Shown piece after piece: positions 36,304-45,686 of a stretch of DNA of 64,000 nucleotides. The translations under genes were made by a program, and so were the position numbers. How positions within the stretch are numbered: position 1 is the first letter of the stretch; every line of letters begins with the position of its first letter. Source of the DNA: Thalassospira profundimaris. Lineage in GTDB: Bacteria; Pseudomonadota; Alphaproteobacteria; Rhodospirillales; Thalassospiraceae. The notes below the pieces were generated by a model. It did no database searches. It worked only from the letters and a program-made list of their open reading frames with translations, and had not been told where the DNA came from. The DNA lies in the NCBI RefSeq assembly GCF_003326795.1, contig NZ_JPWI01000002.1:186001-250000 (forward strand). Reading direction: 5' to 3'.

Positions 36304-36855
36304 ATGTCGCGGTGGGTGAAAATTGTTTGCTGGGTTGCTTTTGCAGGCATTCTGGTTGGTCTGACAATTTATGATTCTCGCGCAAGCAAAAGCGTATATC
36401 AAATCTTTCAGCAGGTTTGTCTTGATGCCATCGGTGATGGAGAAGAGATGGAAGATGCTGTAAGCGCGGTGCTTTGGCGCTACAAAATGTATGACAGGCC
36501 CCCTCTGACAAGGCATGTCATGCGCGGGCCTGTTATTCTGCAAACTCGGGACTATCGCATTCCATCAGGAGGCCGTCTGAAAACTTCAGAAGACGGCAGC
36601 TATTGCCAAATATTCGTCGGTGGAAAGGAAGCTATGGATATTGTTGATGCCGTTGCGAGTGCCGATGATACTCTGTTTCTCAGAGACGAAAAAAACATCA
36701 ATGGACATCGTCGAGCGATCCTTCGGATAAAGGACAGCAGTGCAATCATCAATCTGGTAGAGGGTAGCCACGCTGATTTCTTACACATCATGACGCCAGA
36801 ATTGTACATGCGCCAACGTGCCTATGACGATCCGGAAGTTTCGGTGAAGAACTAG
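36304..36855 (+). CDS. Hypothetical protein with N-terminal membrane anchor
   Basis: A 183-residue protein I do not recognise. Residues 5-23 (VKIVCWVAFAGILVGLTIY) form one membrane helix or uncleaved signal; the rest is soluble, mixed alpha/beta in character, with two cysteines in the mature part. It starts directly after the folD terminator with GGGGGCGCA before the ATG, so it needs its own promoter or read-through. Codon use appears more AT-rich than the neighbouring folD, which hints at recent gain. It converges with the SLC13-type transporter gene. Confidence 0.6.
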   Translation: MSRWVKIVCWVAFAGILVGLTIYDSRASKSVYQIFQQVCLDAIGDGEEMEDAVSAVLWRYKMYDRPPLTRHVMRGPVILQTRDYRIPSGGRLKTSEDGSYCQIFVGGKEAMDIVDAVASADDTLFLRDEKNINGHRRAILRIKDSSAIINLVEGSHADFLHIMTPELYMRQRAYDDPEVSVKN

Positions 36856-36866
36856 TTCTTGCAACC

Positions 36867-38861
36867 TCATAACGGCCAAACCCACAGCAACATCGGCACC
36901 CCAACCGCCACCACGATGAATTCAATCGGCAGGCCGAGTTTCCAGTAGTCGCCAAAGCGGAAGCCGCCGGGGCCGAGGATGAGCGTGTTGTTTTGATGGC
37001 CGATGGGGGTCAGGAAGGCGCAGGATGCGCCGATGGCGACTGCCATCAGGAACGGGTCGGAGCTGGCACCGAGCTGGGCGGCACTGCCAATGGCAATCGG
37101 ACACATGACAGCCGCGGTAGCGGCATTGTTCATGAAATCCGATAGCGTCATGGTGACGACAAGGATCAGCCCGACCGCAATGACGGCATTGCCCTGTGCG
37201 ATTGTTTCAAGCAGGAAGCGCGCAATCAGATCGGCACTGCCGGTACTTTCCATCGCATTGGCAACCGGTATCAGGGCGGCGAGAAGCACCACGACAGGCC
37301 AGTCGACCGCGTCATAAAGCGTGCGCGGTGACACTACCCCGAGCAGCATGGCGGCAAGGACGCCCAGCGCAAAGGATATGGCGGCAGGCAGGATGCCAAA
37401 GGCCGCGAGCAGAATGGCAATCCCCATAATGGCGCTGGCCCGGAATGCCTGGGATTTGTCGGCAAGATGCAGGGAACGTTCGGCAAGCGGGGCGCAGCCC
37501 ATCCGGCTGCCAAACTCGCCAATGGCGGCAGGCGAACCTTGCATCAAAAGCACGTCGCCTGCCTGCATCTTCATGGTGCGCAGCCGGGTCATGGATCGCT
37601 GTCCCTGACGTGACAGGGCAAGCAGGTTGATGCCAAAGCGGCTTCGGATGCGAATATCGGCAGCAGACCGTCCGATGAAGGCGGCATTGGGCAAAACGAC
37701 AACTTCGATCAGGGACACATCATCAGATTGCAGGGCCTTTTTATGTTCTGCATCCTGATCTGATCCGTCATTCTTGCGATCTGTTTTGGCAGTGCTTTTA
37801 CTGTCGGCTTTTACGTCGTCGGGAAGATCAACTTTCTTCTCGGCATTATTGGCCTTCTGGGCTTTGGCGGTTTCCTTGCCAGGTTCCTTCTTTGCTTCCT
37901 TCTGGGCTTCTTTTTGAGCCTCCTTCTGAGCTTCGAGGGCCTCTTGAGCCTTGCGTTCGGCCTCAGCACTTCGCCATTCGGCCTCAAGGGTCAGATCAAG
38001 GGCGGAAAGGACAGAGGCCAGACTTTCAGGTTCGGCTTCGATCAGAAGAATGTCGTTCTGATGAAGTTCGCGATAGGGGCTTGGGGCGGGAATTCGCCGT
38101 TCATGGCGGATCAGGCCGATAACCTGTGCGTCGGATTTTTCGAGCTCGGTATTAAGATCGCGCAGCAACATGCCAACCGATTTGCTGCCCTCGGTGATGC
38201 GGGCCTCGGTCAGGTAGGAGCCGGTTTCAAATCCTTCGGCCCCGGCGCGTTCGCGGGCCGGTACCAGAAACCGCCCGAAAATAATGACAAAGGCCAAACC
38301 CGATAATGCGATGGCAAGGCCGACGGGACTGTAATCAAACATCGAAAAGCCATCGCCGGTCAGTCCGGCACGGAACCCCGATACGATCAGGTTGGGGGGC
38401 GTCCCGATCAGGGTCGTCATGCCGCCAAGGATAGACCCAAAGGCAAGCGGCATCAGGATCTTGCCCGGTGGCACGCCCTGTTTGTTGGCGATCTGAAGGG
38501 CAACCGGCATCAAAAGTGCCAAGGCCCCGACATTGTTCATGAAGGCCGACAGAAGGGCCGCCAAAAGGCTGAGTGCGGCAAGCGTAATGAAGGGTCCCGC
38601 CGATTGTGGAAGAACGGTGCGGGTCAGCGTATCGACCGCGCCCGATTGTTGCAGGGCCGATGACAGGATCAGGATGCAGGCAACCGTGATCACCGCAGGA
38701 TGGCCAAAGCCGACAAAGGCCGCATCGGTCGGGACAAGTCCCAGCACCACACAGACCAGAAGGGACGCCATCGCAACCATGTCATGACGCCAACGCCCCC
38801 ACAGAAACAGGGCGACTGTACCAACAAGAACCGTCAGGATCATGATTTGCGGGCTGTCCAT
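36867..38861 (-). CDS. SLC13-type transporter with two RCK_C domains
   Basis: A roughly 664-residue protein of the ArsB/CitM/SLC13 (DASS-like) superfamily. Two membrane halves flank a cytoplasmic region with two TrkA-C/RCK_C domains: TEGSKSVGMLLRDL...LIEAEPESL and IGRSAADIRIRSRFGINLLAL...VLLMQGSP. Between them lies an insert of about 80 residues made of Ala, Lys, Glu and Gln repeats (QKEAQKEAQKEAKKE) followed by an Asp/Lys-rich stretch. Such transporters often carry sulfate or other anions with sodium. The ATG at 38861 (MDSPQIM) has AGGACCGGCACAT upstream; an in-frame start at 38930 is less likely. Confidence 0.88.
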   Translation of the reverse strand: MDSPQIMILTVLVGTVALFLWGRWRHDMVAMASLLVCVVLGLVPTDAAFVGFGHPAVITVACILILSSALQQSGAVDTLTRTVLPQSAGPFITLAALSLLAALLSAFMNNVGALALLMPVALQIANKQGVPPGKILMPLAFGSILGGMTTLIGTPPNLIVSGFRAGLTGDGFSMFDYSPVGLAIALSGLAFVIIFGRFLVPARERAGAEGFETGSYLTEARITEGSKSVGMLLRDLNTELEKSDAQVIGLIRHERRIPAPSPYRELHQNDILLIEAEPESLASVLSALDLTLEAEWRSAEAERKAQEALEAQKEAQKEAQKEAKKEPGKETAKAQKANNAEKKVDLPDDVKADSKSTAKTDRKNDGSDQDAEHKKALQSDDVSLIEVVVLPNAAFIGRSAADIRIRSRFGINLLALSRQGQRSMTRLRTMKMQAGDVLLMQGSPAAIGEFGSRMGCAPLAERSLHLADKSQAFRASAIMGIAILLAAFGILPAAISFALGVLAAMLLGVVSPRTLYDAVDWPVVVLLAALIPVANAMESTGSADLIARFLLETIAQGNAVIAVGLILVVTMTLSDFMNNAATAAVMCPIAIGSAAQLGASSDPFLMAVAIGASCAFLTPIGHQNNTLILGPGGFRFGDYWKLGLPIEFIVVAVGVPMLLWVWPL

Positions 38862-39064
38862 ATGTGCCGGTCCTGTTTTGTGACGGGTTTTCTGTTCCAA
38901 AGCGTAGGGGGAGGCGGCCTGATCGGTCAAGCGAAGTCGCGCGGGGTCAGGGTTGAAAAGGGTCCGATCAACAGAATTTCACGTTGTTGCAGGCTCCTGC
39001 CACATTTGTCAGGAGGATGTGTTAGCATCACGCTGTTTTTATTTACCAATTTGTTCGTGTGATC

Positions 39065-40306
39065 ATGCCAGTTGACAGTATTTCCATGCCCGATGCCCCG
39101 GTCGCGATTTCGATAAAGCAGGCGCGCAACCTTGCGCTTTGCGGGCAGGGATTTGATCAGAATGACAGCAAGCCTGTGACCAAACGCCGGATCATGAAGG
39201 CGATCCGCCAGACCAATATGTTGCAGGTCGATAGCGTCAATGTTCTGACCCGTGCCCATTACATGCCGATCTTTAGCCGGTTGGGTGTCTATGACCCGGC
39301 GATGCTTGATGACATTGTCTGGGGCAAATCGCGCGACCGGAAACTGTTCGAATATTGGGGCCATGAAGCATCGATGATCCCGGTTGAGGATTATCCGCTC
39401 TATCGTTGGCGGATGGAGGATGCCGAGCAGGGCAAGGGCACCTGGGGGCAGATTGCCCGCATCCGGCATGAGAAACCCGAACTGGTCACCGGCATCCTTG
39501 ATCACATCGAACGCAACGGCCCGGTCGGTTCAAGTGACCTTGAAGAAAAGGGTGCAAGCAGTTCGCAATGGTGGGGATGGTCGAAAACCAAGATCGCCAT
39601 GGAATATCTGTTCTGGAGCGGGCAGGTGATGGCGCAAAAGCGCCGGTCAAGTTTCGAGCGGATTTACGATTTGCCACACCGGATCATCGGGGATGCGGCC
39701 CATGATCCGGCACCGGACCGGTTGGAGGCGCAATCAGACCTGATCTGCAAGGGGATTGCGGCGATGGGTATCGCCACCGAAGCCGATTTGCGCAAATATT
39801 TCCGCTTGCCGACGGCTGATGTGAAGGACTGTCTGGTCAAACTGGTCGAAGAGGGACGGTTGCTGCGCGCGGATGTCGAAGGCTGGAAACAGGCAGGATA
39901 TCTGTGCCCGAACGTCAATCCGCGTGCGCGGGCAAAGCCGACCTGTCTGATGGTGCCATTTGATCCGGTGATGTGGGAACGTGACCGGGTCGAGCGGATA
40001 TTCGGGTTTAACTACCGGATCGAGATATATGTTCCGGCCGAAAAACGCCAATACGGCTATTACGTCCTGCCATTCATGCTCAATGGCGAATTTGTTGCGC
40101 GTGTCGATTTGAAGTCCGAGCGCAAGAAAGGCGTTCTTCTGGTGCAAGGCGCGCATCTTGAAGACGGGCTTGCCCAAGGTAATGTTGCAGGCCCGTTGAT
40201 GGCGCATTTGCAGCGTCTTGCAACGTTCCTTGGCCTTGAAAATGGTGTTGAGGTCGTGGGGAATAATGCGTTTTCGCGCTATCTGGCGAGTGTGCCGGTT
40301 TCCTGA
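39065..40306 (+). CDS. YcaQ-like winged-helix DNA glycosylase
   Basis: About 413 residues of the HTH_42/YcaQ family. The catalytic QxD motif appears as Q54-V-D56 within TNMLQVDSVNVLTRAHY, as in the crosslink-unhooking glycosylase YcaQ (AlkX). Winged-helix modules follow (ERNGPVGSSDLEEKG and RKYFRLPTADVKDCL). The family removes interstrand crosslinks and bulky alkylated purines. A GTG two codons upstream and an ATG seven codons downstream are other possible starts. A strong bidirectional terminator follows at 40311. Confidence 0.88.
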   Translation: MPVDSISMPDAPVAISIKQARNLALCGQGFDQNDSKPVTKRRIMKAIRQTNMLQVDSVNVLTRAHYMPIFSRLGVYDPAMLDDIVWGKSRDRKLFEYWGHEASMIPVEDYPLYRWRMEDAEQGKGTWGQIARIRHEKPELVTGILDHIERNGPVGSSDLEEKGASSSQWWGWSKTKIAMEYLFWSGQVMAQKRRSSFERIYDLPHRIIGDAAHDPAPDRLEAQSDLICKGIAAMGIATEADLRKYFRLPTADVKDCLVKLVEEGRLLRADVEGWKQAGYLCPNVNPRARAKPTCLMVPFDPVMWERDRVERIFGFNYRIEIYVPAEKRQYGYYVLPFMLNGEFVARVDLKSERKKGVLLVQGAHLEDGLAQGNVAGPLMAHLQRLATFLGLENGVEVVGNNAFSRYLASVPVS

Positions 40307-40310
40307 AAGG

Positions 40311-40350
40311 GTAAACGGGGCGCAGGTCCCACATCTGCGCCCCGTTTTAC
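40311..40350. terminator. Bidirectional terminator between ycaQ-like and polyol genes
   Basis: GTAAACGGGGCGCAG pairs with CTGCGCCCCGTTTTAC around GTCCCACAT, leaving one bulged base. It lies between two convergent stop codons and can serve both strands. Confidence 0.8.
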
Positions 40351-40412
40351 CACTGTTCCGACTTTGACCATAAAAAGCTTCAGGACATTATGGTCAACAG
40401 TTGCACCTGGCC

Positions 40413-41183
40413 TTACCAGCAGGTGTAACCCCCATCAGCCAGAACAATGGATCCGGTCATCAGGCTGGAAGCATCGGATGCCAGGAACAGCACAACCGAT
40501 CCGATTTCTTCGGTCAGGCCAAGGCGGGCCATCGGGGTGCCATTGATCCAGGCGTCGTACATTTCCGGCTTGGATTTCACGAATTCATTGAGCGGGGTCG
40601 CAATATAGGTCGGTGCAACCGCGTTGACGCGCACACCGCGCCCGCCCCATTCAGCAGCCAGTGATTTGGTCAGGTGATGGACCGCTGCCTTGGAGGCATT
40701 GTAATAGGCCTGTTCCTGCGGCTTGTTGACGATGAAGCCCGACATCGAGCCGACATTGACGATGACGCCGTTTTTCTTGGCCAGCATCTGTTTGCCGAAC
40801 TCGCGGCAGCACCAGAACGTCCCGTTCAGATTGACGTCAATGACATTAAGCCAATGTTCATCGGTCACGGTTTCTGCCGGGGTTTCCGAACGCGCAATAC
40901 CGGCATTGTTAACCAGAATATCAATGCCGCCTTGCTTGGCCATTTTTTCAGCACTGGCACGGACCTGATCGGTATTGGTGACATCCATGATGTCGATATC
41001 GGCGGTGTACCCTTTGGATTTCAGGTAATCACGGCCTTCTTCGGCAACAGCTTCGCTGATATCGCCGATGACGACATGGGCACCGGCCTCGGCCAGTGCT
41101 TCGCAGCAGGACAGGCCGATGGCGCGACCGCCACCGGTGACATAGGCACGACGCCCGGAAAGATCGAACTTTTTAAGATACAT
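40413..41183 (-). CDS. SDR-family dehydrogenase, probably polyol dehydrogenase
   Basis: A 256-residue classical short-chain dehydrogenase: cofactor loop TGGGRAIG with the acidic residue of VVIGDIS favouring NAD, the NNAG motif, and the catalytic Y-N-A-S-K. The C-terminus is GSIVLADGGYTCW. Last gene of the polyol ABC-transporter operon, so it most likely oxidises the imported sugar alcohol to a ketose, as sorbitol or arabinitol dehydrogenases do. The start at 41183 (MYLKKFDLSG) fits the family; upstream in-frame sequence runs into the smoK-like gene end. Confidence 0.88.
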   Translation of the reverse strand: MYLKKFDLSGRRAYVTGGGRAIGLSCCEALAEAGAHVVIGDISEAVAEEGRDYLKSKGYTADIDIMDVTNTDQVRASAEKMAKQGGIDILVNNAGIARSETPAETVTDEHWLNVIDVNLNGTFWCCREFGKQMLAKKNGVIVNVGSMSGFIVNKPQEQAYYNASKAAVHHLTKSLAAEWGGRGVRVNAVAPTYIATPLNEFVKSKPEMYDAWINGTPMARLGLTEEIGSVVLFLASDASSLMTGSIVLADGGYTCW

Positions 41184-41261
41184 TTTGGACTCACAGTTAG
41201 CTTGATTGGTAAGGCGGGATCGCAAGCCGCCAAGGGCTTTGCGATCCGGTTTGTTCACGTA

Positions 41262-42269
41262 TCAGGATGCGCCAAGCGCCAGACCATGGGCGTCAAAGCG
41301 GTGGATGCGATCCTGTTCAGGTGTCAGGAAGATCTTGTCATGTTCACCAAGCGGCATTTCGCCGGTGGCACGGACCGTCATCGGACCAAGGCCATCGGCT
41401 TCGACATGGAGATATGTCTCGGCTCCGAGATGTTCGGCGATTTTGACTGTTGCAGCGATGACGCCACTTTCAGTGCTGACCGCGAGATGTTCGGGACGAA
41501 TGCCGATTTCATGACAATTGTGTTTTGCTGCAAGCTCCCCGCCCAGGAAGTTCATTTTTGGCGAGCCGATGAAACCGGCGACAAATTTATTAGCGGGGTT
41601 GTTATAGAGTTCCATCGGCTTGCCGACCTGTTCGACACGGCCAGCCTGAAGAACCACAATCTTGTCGGCCATGGTCATGGCTTCGACCTGATCGTGGGTC
41701 ACATAGATCATGGTGGTTTTGAGTTCCTGATGCAGCCCGGTGATTTCAAGACGCATATTGACGCGAAGGGCGGCATCAAGGTTTGAAAGCGGTTCGTCAA
41801 ACAGGAAAGCCGCCGGGTTGCGCACGATTGCACGACCGATGGCGACACGTTGACGCTGACCACCGGAAAGGGCGCCGGGACGCCGTTCGAGATAGTCGGT
41901 CAGGTTGAGGATCTTGGCCGCAGACTGGACTTTCTGGTCTATGACATCCTTGCTTTCGCCCGCCATTTTCAGACCAAAAGCAATATTGTTATAGACCGTC
42001 ATATGCGGATAGAGCGCATAGGACTGAAAGACCATCGACAGGCCGCGTTTGGCCGGTGCCTCGTTGGCAACATCGGTTCCGTCGATCAGGATTTTGCCAT
42101 CTGTGACATCTTCCAGACCGGCAATCAGACGCAGCAGGGTTGATTTCCCGCAGCCTGACGGACCGACAAAAACAACGAATTCACCATCATTGATATCAAG
42201 ATCAACACCGGGAATAACATCCAGCGTTCCGAAGCTTTTCTTGACTTTTTCCAGTCGGATAGCACCCAT
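41262..42269 (-). CDS. Sugar-alcohol ABC transporter ATP-binding protein (SmoK/UgpC-like)
   Basis: A 335-residue MalK-type ATPase. Walker A is GPSGCGKST, the signature [16 protein letters not shown], Walker [12 protein letters not shown] and the switch histidine TH in [13 protein letters not shown]-terminal OB-type regulatory domain follows ([12 protein letters not shown]). It energises import by the two permeases upstream. It starts 39 bp after the smoG-like gene. Substrate choice lies with the binding protein. Confidence 0.94.
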   Translation of the reverse strand: MGAIRLEKVKKSFGTLDVIPGVDLDINDGEFVVFVGPSGCGKSTLLRLIAGLEDVTDGKILIDGTDVANEAPAKRGLSMVFQSYALYPHMTVYNNIAFGLKMAGESKDVIDQKVQSAAKILNLTDYLERRPGALSGGQRQRVAIGRAIVRNPAAFLFDEPLSNLDAALRVNMRLEITGLHQELKTTMIYVTHDQVEAMTMADKIVVLQAGRVEQVGKPMELYNNPANKFVAGFIGSPKMNFLGGELAAKHNCHEIGIRPEHLAVSTESGVIAATVKIAEHLGAETYLHVEADGLGPMTVRATGEMPLGEHDKIFLTPEQDRIHRFDAHGLALGAS

Positions 42270-42308
42270 TTTGGTGTTCCTTCTTTCTCTATTTTCACGG
42301 GCTTGCGG

Positions 42309-43139
42309 TTACTTGACCGCGCCGAATGTCAGACCACGTACCAGCTGTTTCTGAGAGAACCAGCCGATGACCAGAATTGGGGCAACCGCCAAGGTTGATG
42401 CGGCTGAAAGCTTGGCCCAGAACAGCCCTTCGGGGCTGGAATAGGATGCGATGAAAGCCGTCAGCGGGGCGGCATCAGACGTTGTGAGATTGAGCGTCCA
42501 GAACGCTTCATTCCAGGCCAGGATGATGTTGAGCAGCATGGTCGAAGCAATGCCGGGAACAGCCATGGGCAACAGCACAAAGATGATTTCCTTGGGCAGG
42601 GTTGCGCCATCCATCCGCGCGGCTTCCAGAATGTCGGTCGGGATTTCCTTGAAATAGGTGTAGAGCATCCAGACCATGATCGGCAGGTTGATCAGGAACA
42701 GCACCATGATCAGACCAAAGCGCGTATCAAGCAGGCCCCAGTCGCGGAAGACCAGATAGATCGGCACAAGCACGCCAACCGGTGGCATCATCTTGGTCGA
42801 CAGCATCCACAGAAGCGCGTCCTTGGTCCGCTTGGTCGGGTTAAAGGCCATTGCCCATGCGCAGGTCACGGCAAAGACCAGACCAACCAGTGTCGACCCG
42901 ACAGACAGGATGATCGAGTTCAGGGCGAACTTGAAATAGTTCGAGCGTTCCTGAACTTCGGCGTAGTTTTCCAGCGTCCAGTCAAAGGAAATGAAGCTGG
43001 GCGGGATCGAAACCGCTTCGAGTTCGGATTTGAAGCTGGTCAGGACCATCCAGAAGATCGGGAAGAAGATCAGAAGCCCGACGATCCAAGCAAATACCGA
43101 AAAGCTGATATAGCCAAGGGGAGATTGTTTATGTTCCAT
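42309..43139 (-). CDS. Sugar-alcohol ABC transporter permease (SmoG/MalG-like)
   Basis: A 276-residue permease with six membrane helices and the EAA-type loop AARMDGATLPKEIIFVLLPMAVPG that docks to the ATPase. It is the second permease of the heterodimer. It follows the smoF-like gene by 10 bp. Confidence 0.93.
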   Translation of the reverse strand: MEHKQSPLGYISFSVFAWIVGLLIFFPIFWMVLTSFKSELEAVSIPPSFISFDWTLENYAEVQERSNYFKFALNSIILSVGSTLVGLVFAVTCAWAMAFNPTKRTKDALLWMLSTKMMPPVGVLVPIYLVFRDWGLLDTRFGLIMVLFLINLPIMVWMLYTYFKEIPTDILEAARMDGATLPKEIIFVLLPMAVPGIASTMLLNIILAWNEAFWTLNLTTSDAAPLTAFIASYSSPEGLFWAKLSAASTLAVAPILVIGWFSQKQLVRGLTFGAVK

Positions 43140-43149
43140 GTCGCGCCCC

Positions 43150-44022
43150 TTACTTGTCCAGGTTTTTGCCGATAAGGCGGATCAGGAAGATCGCCACGAT
43201 ATTGGCCAGAATGACCGCGACAATGCCGCCAGCCGAAGCACCACCAACATCAAACTGCAACAGCGCCTGCGTATAGACGAGGAAGGCGATGTTGGTCGTT
43301 GCCAGACCCGGGCCACCCCCGGTGGTCACAAAGATTTCGGCAAAGACGGTCAGCAGGAAGATGGTTTCGATCAAGATTACAACTGTGATCGCGCGGCTGA
43401 GATGGGGCAGGGTAATATAGAAAAAGATCGCGACAGGACCGGCACCATCCATCTGGGCGGCTTCTTTCTGGTCACGGTCAAGCGATTGCAGTGCTGTGAG
43501 CAAAATCAGAACCGCAAAAGGCAACCATTGCCATGACACCATGATGATGATCGAGGTCAGCGGTGCATTGGTGAACCAGTCAATCGCGGGCAGGCCAAGC
43601 AAACTGGCGATCCAGGCAAACATCCCCGAAACCGGGTCCATCAAAAGGTTTTTCCAGACCAGTGCATTCACGGTCGGCATAATAAAGAACGGTGCGATCA
43701 CCAGCAGACGCAGAATACCGCGTCCGAAGATCGGCTGATCAAGCATCAGGCCAAGCAGGATGCCGCCAACCACGGTGATGACAAGAACAGAGCCCACCAG
43801 CAAAAGGGTGTTAGCAAGCGATGCAAAGAAAGCCGGATCTGTCAGGAAAAATTCGTAATTAAGTGTACCGATCCATTCTTCCATTCCTGGCGACAAAAGA
43901 TTGTAGCGCAGGAAGGAGAAGTAAATCGTCATGCCCAGCGGGACGGCCATCCACAAAAACAGGACAATGATCGACGGCGCGGACATGATACGCCCGGTAA
44001 GGGTCGAGGCCCGTGTCGACAT
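43150..44022 (-). CDS. Sugar-alcohol ABC transporter permease (SmoF/MalF-like)
   Basis: A 290-residue permease with six helices; the EAA loop is AAQMDGAGPVAIFFYITLPHLS. An extended first periplasmic loop (GTLNYEFFLTDPAFFASL) is typical of polyol permeases. A 150-bp gap with two stem-loops separates it from the binding-protein gene, the only sizeable gap in the transporter operon. Confidence 0.93.
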   Translation of the reverse strand: MSTRASTLTGRIMSAPSIIVLFLWMAVPLGMTIYFSFLRYNLLSPGMEEWIGTLNYEFFLTDPAFFASLANTLLLVGSVLVITVVGGILLGLMLDQPIFGRGILRLLVIAPFFIMPTVNALVWKNLLMDPVSGMFAWIASLLGLPAIDWFTNAPLTSIIIMVSWQWLPFAVLILLTALQSLDRDQKEAAQMDGAGPVAIFFYITLPHLSRAITVVILIETIFLLTVFAEIFVTTGGGPGLATTNIAFLVYTQALLQFDVGGASAGGIVAVILANIVAIFLIRLIGKNLDK

Positions 44023-44071
44023 GATGTGCTCCCCGAGATTGATGTTGCTGATCCTATTCCAGATGGAAAGA

Positions 44072-44098
44072 GGGCGGTGCGTTTTGCAACCACCGCCC
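44072..44098 (-). promoter_or_regulatory. Intercistronic stem-loop before the smoF-like permease
   Basis: GGGCGGTG and CACCGCCC form an 8-bp perfect stem with an 11-nt loop. With the hairpin at 44123-44169 it probably stabilises the upstream binding-protein mRNA or attenuates transcription into the permease genes. Confidence 0.55.
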
Positions 44099-44122
44099 CA
44101 AGTTCATCAGGTCAAGGAGGCG

Positions 44123-44169
44123 CAGGCCAGAAATCATTTCAGATGTGCGATGAAATGAAATCCGGCCTG
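44123..44169 (-). promoter_or_regulatory. Long imperfect stem-loop just after the binding-protein gene
   Basis: CAGGCC...ATTTCA pairs with TGAAAT...GGCCTG. It begins 7 bp after the binding-protein stop codon in transcription order. No T-tail follows. Confidence 0.5.
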
Positions 44170-44176
44170 AGGTGCA

Positions 44177-45487
44177 TCAGTAGTAACCAGCCTTACGCAT
44201 GGTGCGGTCGGTACCGGACTGTGCAGCGGCAAGAGCCTGTTCGACAGTCATCTGACCGGCAAGAGCAGCAGAGAATTGCTGACCGACCGTGGTGCCGATG
44301 CCCTGGAATTCCGGGATCGCAGCGAACTGGACACCAACATAGGGCTTCGGTTTCATGGTCGAGTTGATCGGGTCTGCACTGTCGATGGCAAGAAGGGTCT
44401 CGTCAGCAAACGGTGCGGCTTCGAGATATTTCGGGTTCTGATACAGCGACATACGGGTGCCCGGCGGTACGTTCGCCCAGCCTTCTTTCGACGCTACCAG
44501 TTCCAGATAGTTTTTCGAGGTCGCCCAAGCGATGAATTTCTGGGCGGCTTCGACTTTCTGGGACCCCATCGGAATGCCAAGGTTCCAGGCCCAGAGCCAG
44601 TTGGCGCCGGTGCAGGTTGCCGCACACGGAGCTTCGGTGAAGCCGACCTTGTCGGCCACTTTGGACTCTTTGGGGTTGGTTACGAAGGATGCCGCAACCG
44701 TTGCATCAATCCACATGCCGCATTTGCCCGAGTTGAACAGCGACAGGTTTTCGTTAAAGCCGTTCGAGGTCGCGCCCGGAGGACCATAGTTACCAAGGAT
44801 ATTGGTATACATGTCCAGGGCCGCCTTCCACTCGGCGCTATCGAAGGTCGGGTTCCAGTTTTCATCAAACAGCCGCGCGCCATAGGCATTGCCCATGGTG
44901 GTGATCAGCGCCATGTTTTCACCCCAGCCAGCCTTGCCACGCAGGCAGATGCCATAGACACCCTCGTCGGGCTTGTGGAGTTTTTTAGCGATCTCAAGGG
45001 TCTGATCCCAGGTCAGGCGACCATTGATGGTGATGCCGGCCGCGTCAAACAGATCCTTGCGATACATCATCATCGAGCTTTCACCGTAGAACGGTGCAGC
45101 ATAGAGTGCGTCATCCTTGGATACTGCGGAACGGATGGCGGGCATGATGTCATCAACATCATAGTCCGGGCCAAGTTGATCGAGCGGTGCCAGCCAGCCT
45201 TTTTCAGCCCAGATCGGCACTTCATAGGTGCCAATCGTCATGACGTCATACTGACCGCCCTTGGTGGCGATATCAGTGGTGACGCGCTGACGCAGGGTGT
45301 TTTCTTCCAGCGTGACCCATTCAAGCGAGATGTCCGGGTTTTTGGAGGTGAAATCATCCGTCAGCTTCTGCATGCGGATCATGTCACCGTTATTGACGGT
45401 TGCGATGGTCAGTTTCGTTTCGGCATTGGCGTGTGCGATACCGCCAGCCAACAGCGCACATAGCGCTGCTCCCATTACGCGTTTCAT
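44177..45487 (-). CDS. Sugar-alcohol ABC transporter substrate-binding protein (SmoE-like)
   Basis: A 436-residue periplasmic binding protein of family 1. The signal peptide (MKRVMGAALCALLAGGIAHANA) is cleaved near residue 22. The body has the MalE-type bilobal pattern with WAEKGWLAPLDQL and an inner cysteine pair (APCAATCTGANW). Close matches in my memory are mannitol/sorbitol-binding proteins, so a hexitol or pentitol ligand is likely but not proven. The ATG at 45487 is set by GGGAGGAAAT; a start four codons upstream is possible. Confidence 0.92.
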   Translation of the reverse strand: MKRVMGAALCALLAGGIAHANAETKLTIATVNNGDMIRMQKLTDDFTSKNPDISLEWVTLEENTLRQRVTTDIATKGGQYDVMTIGTYEVPIWAEKGWLAPLDQLGPDYDVDDIMPAIRSAVSKDDALYAAPFYGESSMMMYRKDLFDAAGITINGRLTWDQTLEIAKKLHKPDEGVYGICLRGKAGWGENMALITTMGNAYGARLFDENWNPTFDSAEWKAALDMYTNILGNYGPPGATSNGFNENLSLFNSGKCGMWIDATVAASFVTNPKESKVADKVGFTEAPCAATCTGANWLWAWNLGIPMGSQKVEAAQKFIAWATSKNYLELVASKEGWANVPPGTRMSLYQNPKYLEAAPFADETLLAIDSADPINSTMKPKPYVGVQFAAIPEFQGIGTTVGQQFSAALAGQMTVEQALAAAQSGTDRTMRKAGYY

Positions 45488-45600
45488 ATTTCCTCCCAAA
45501 AGGACTGTCTACCCGTTGGGCAACTTGGGTTGCCCGTCTTGATCATTTGTTCAGGTAATGAGCATTCACTCAATTTTACCTCATCTTGTCAAACGAAATC
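45488..45600 (-). promoter_or_regulatory. Promoter and operator region of the polyol operon
   Basis: On the minus strand a TTGACA element lies near 45593-45588 with a weak -10 downstream. A TGAG-N6-CTCA dyad spans 45559-45572, a possible SorC-type operator. A GGGCAAC/GTTGCCC hairpin (45519-45536) lies in the leader 32 bp before the ATG. All three are inferred from pattern alone. Confidence 0.35.
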
Positions 45601-45616
45601 GTTTTTGCGGCGCACA

Positions 45617-45647
45617 AAACAAAACCCTGCCAGAAGATCTGGCAGGG
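45617..45647 (-). terminator. Terminator after the SorC-type regulator
   Basis: CCCTGCCAG and CTGGCAGGG form a 9-bp perfect stem with loop AAGAT (mirrored on the minus strand), followed on the minus strand by TTTTGTTTTG. It ends the regulator transcript 40 bp after its stop, so the transporter operon must have its own promoter. Confidence 0.85.
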
Positions 45648-45686
45648 TGGTTTTATGCTGGATTGTTGCAGACTTGCGCAGGCGTG

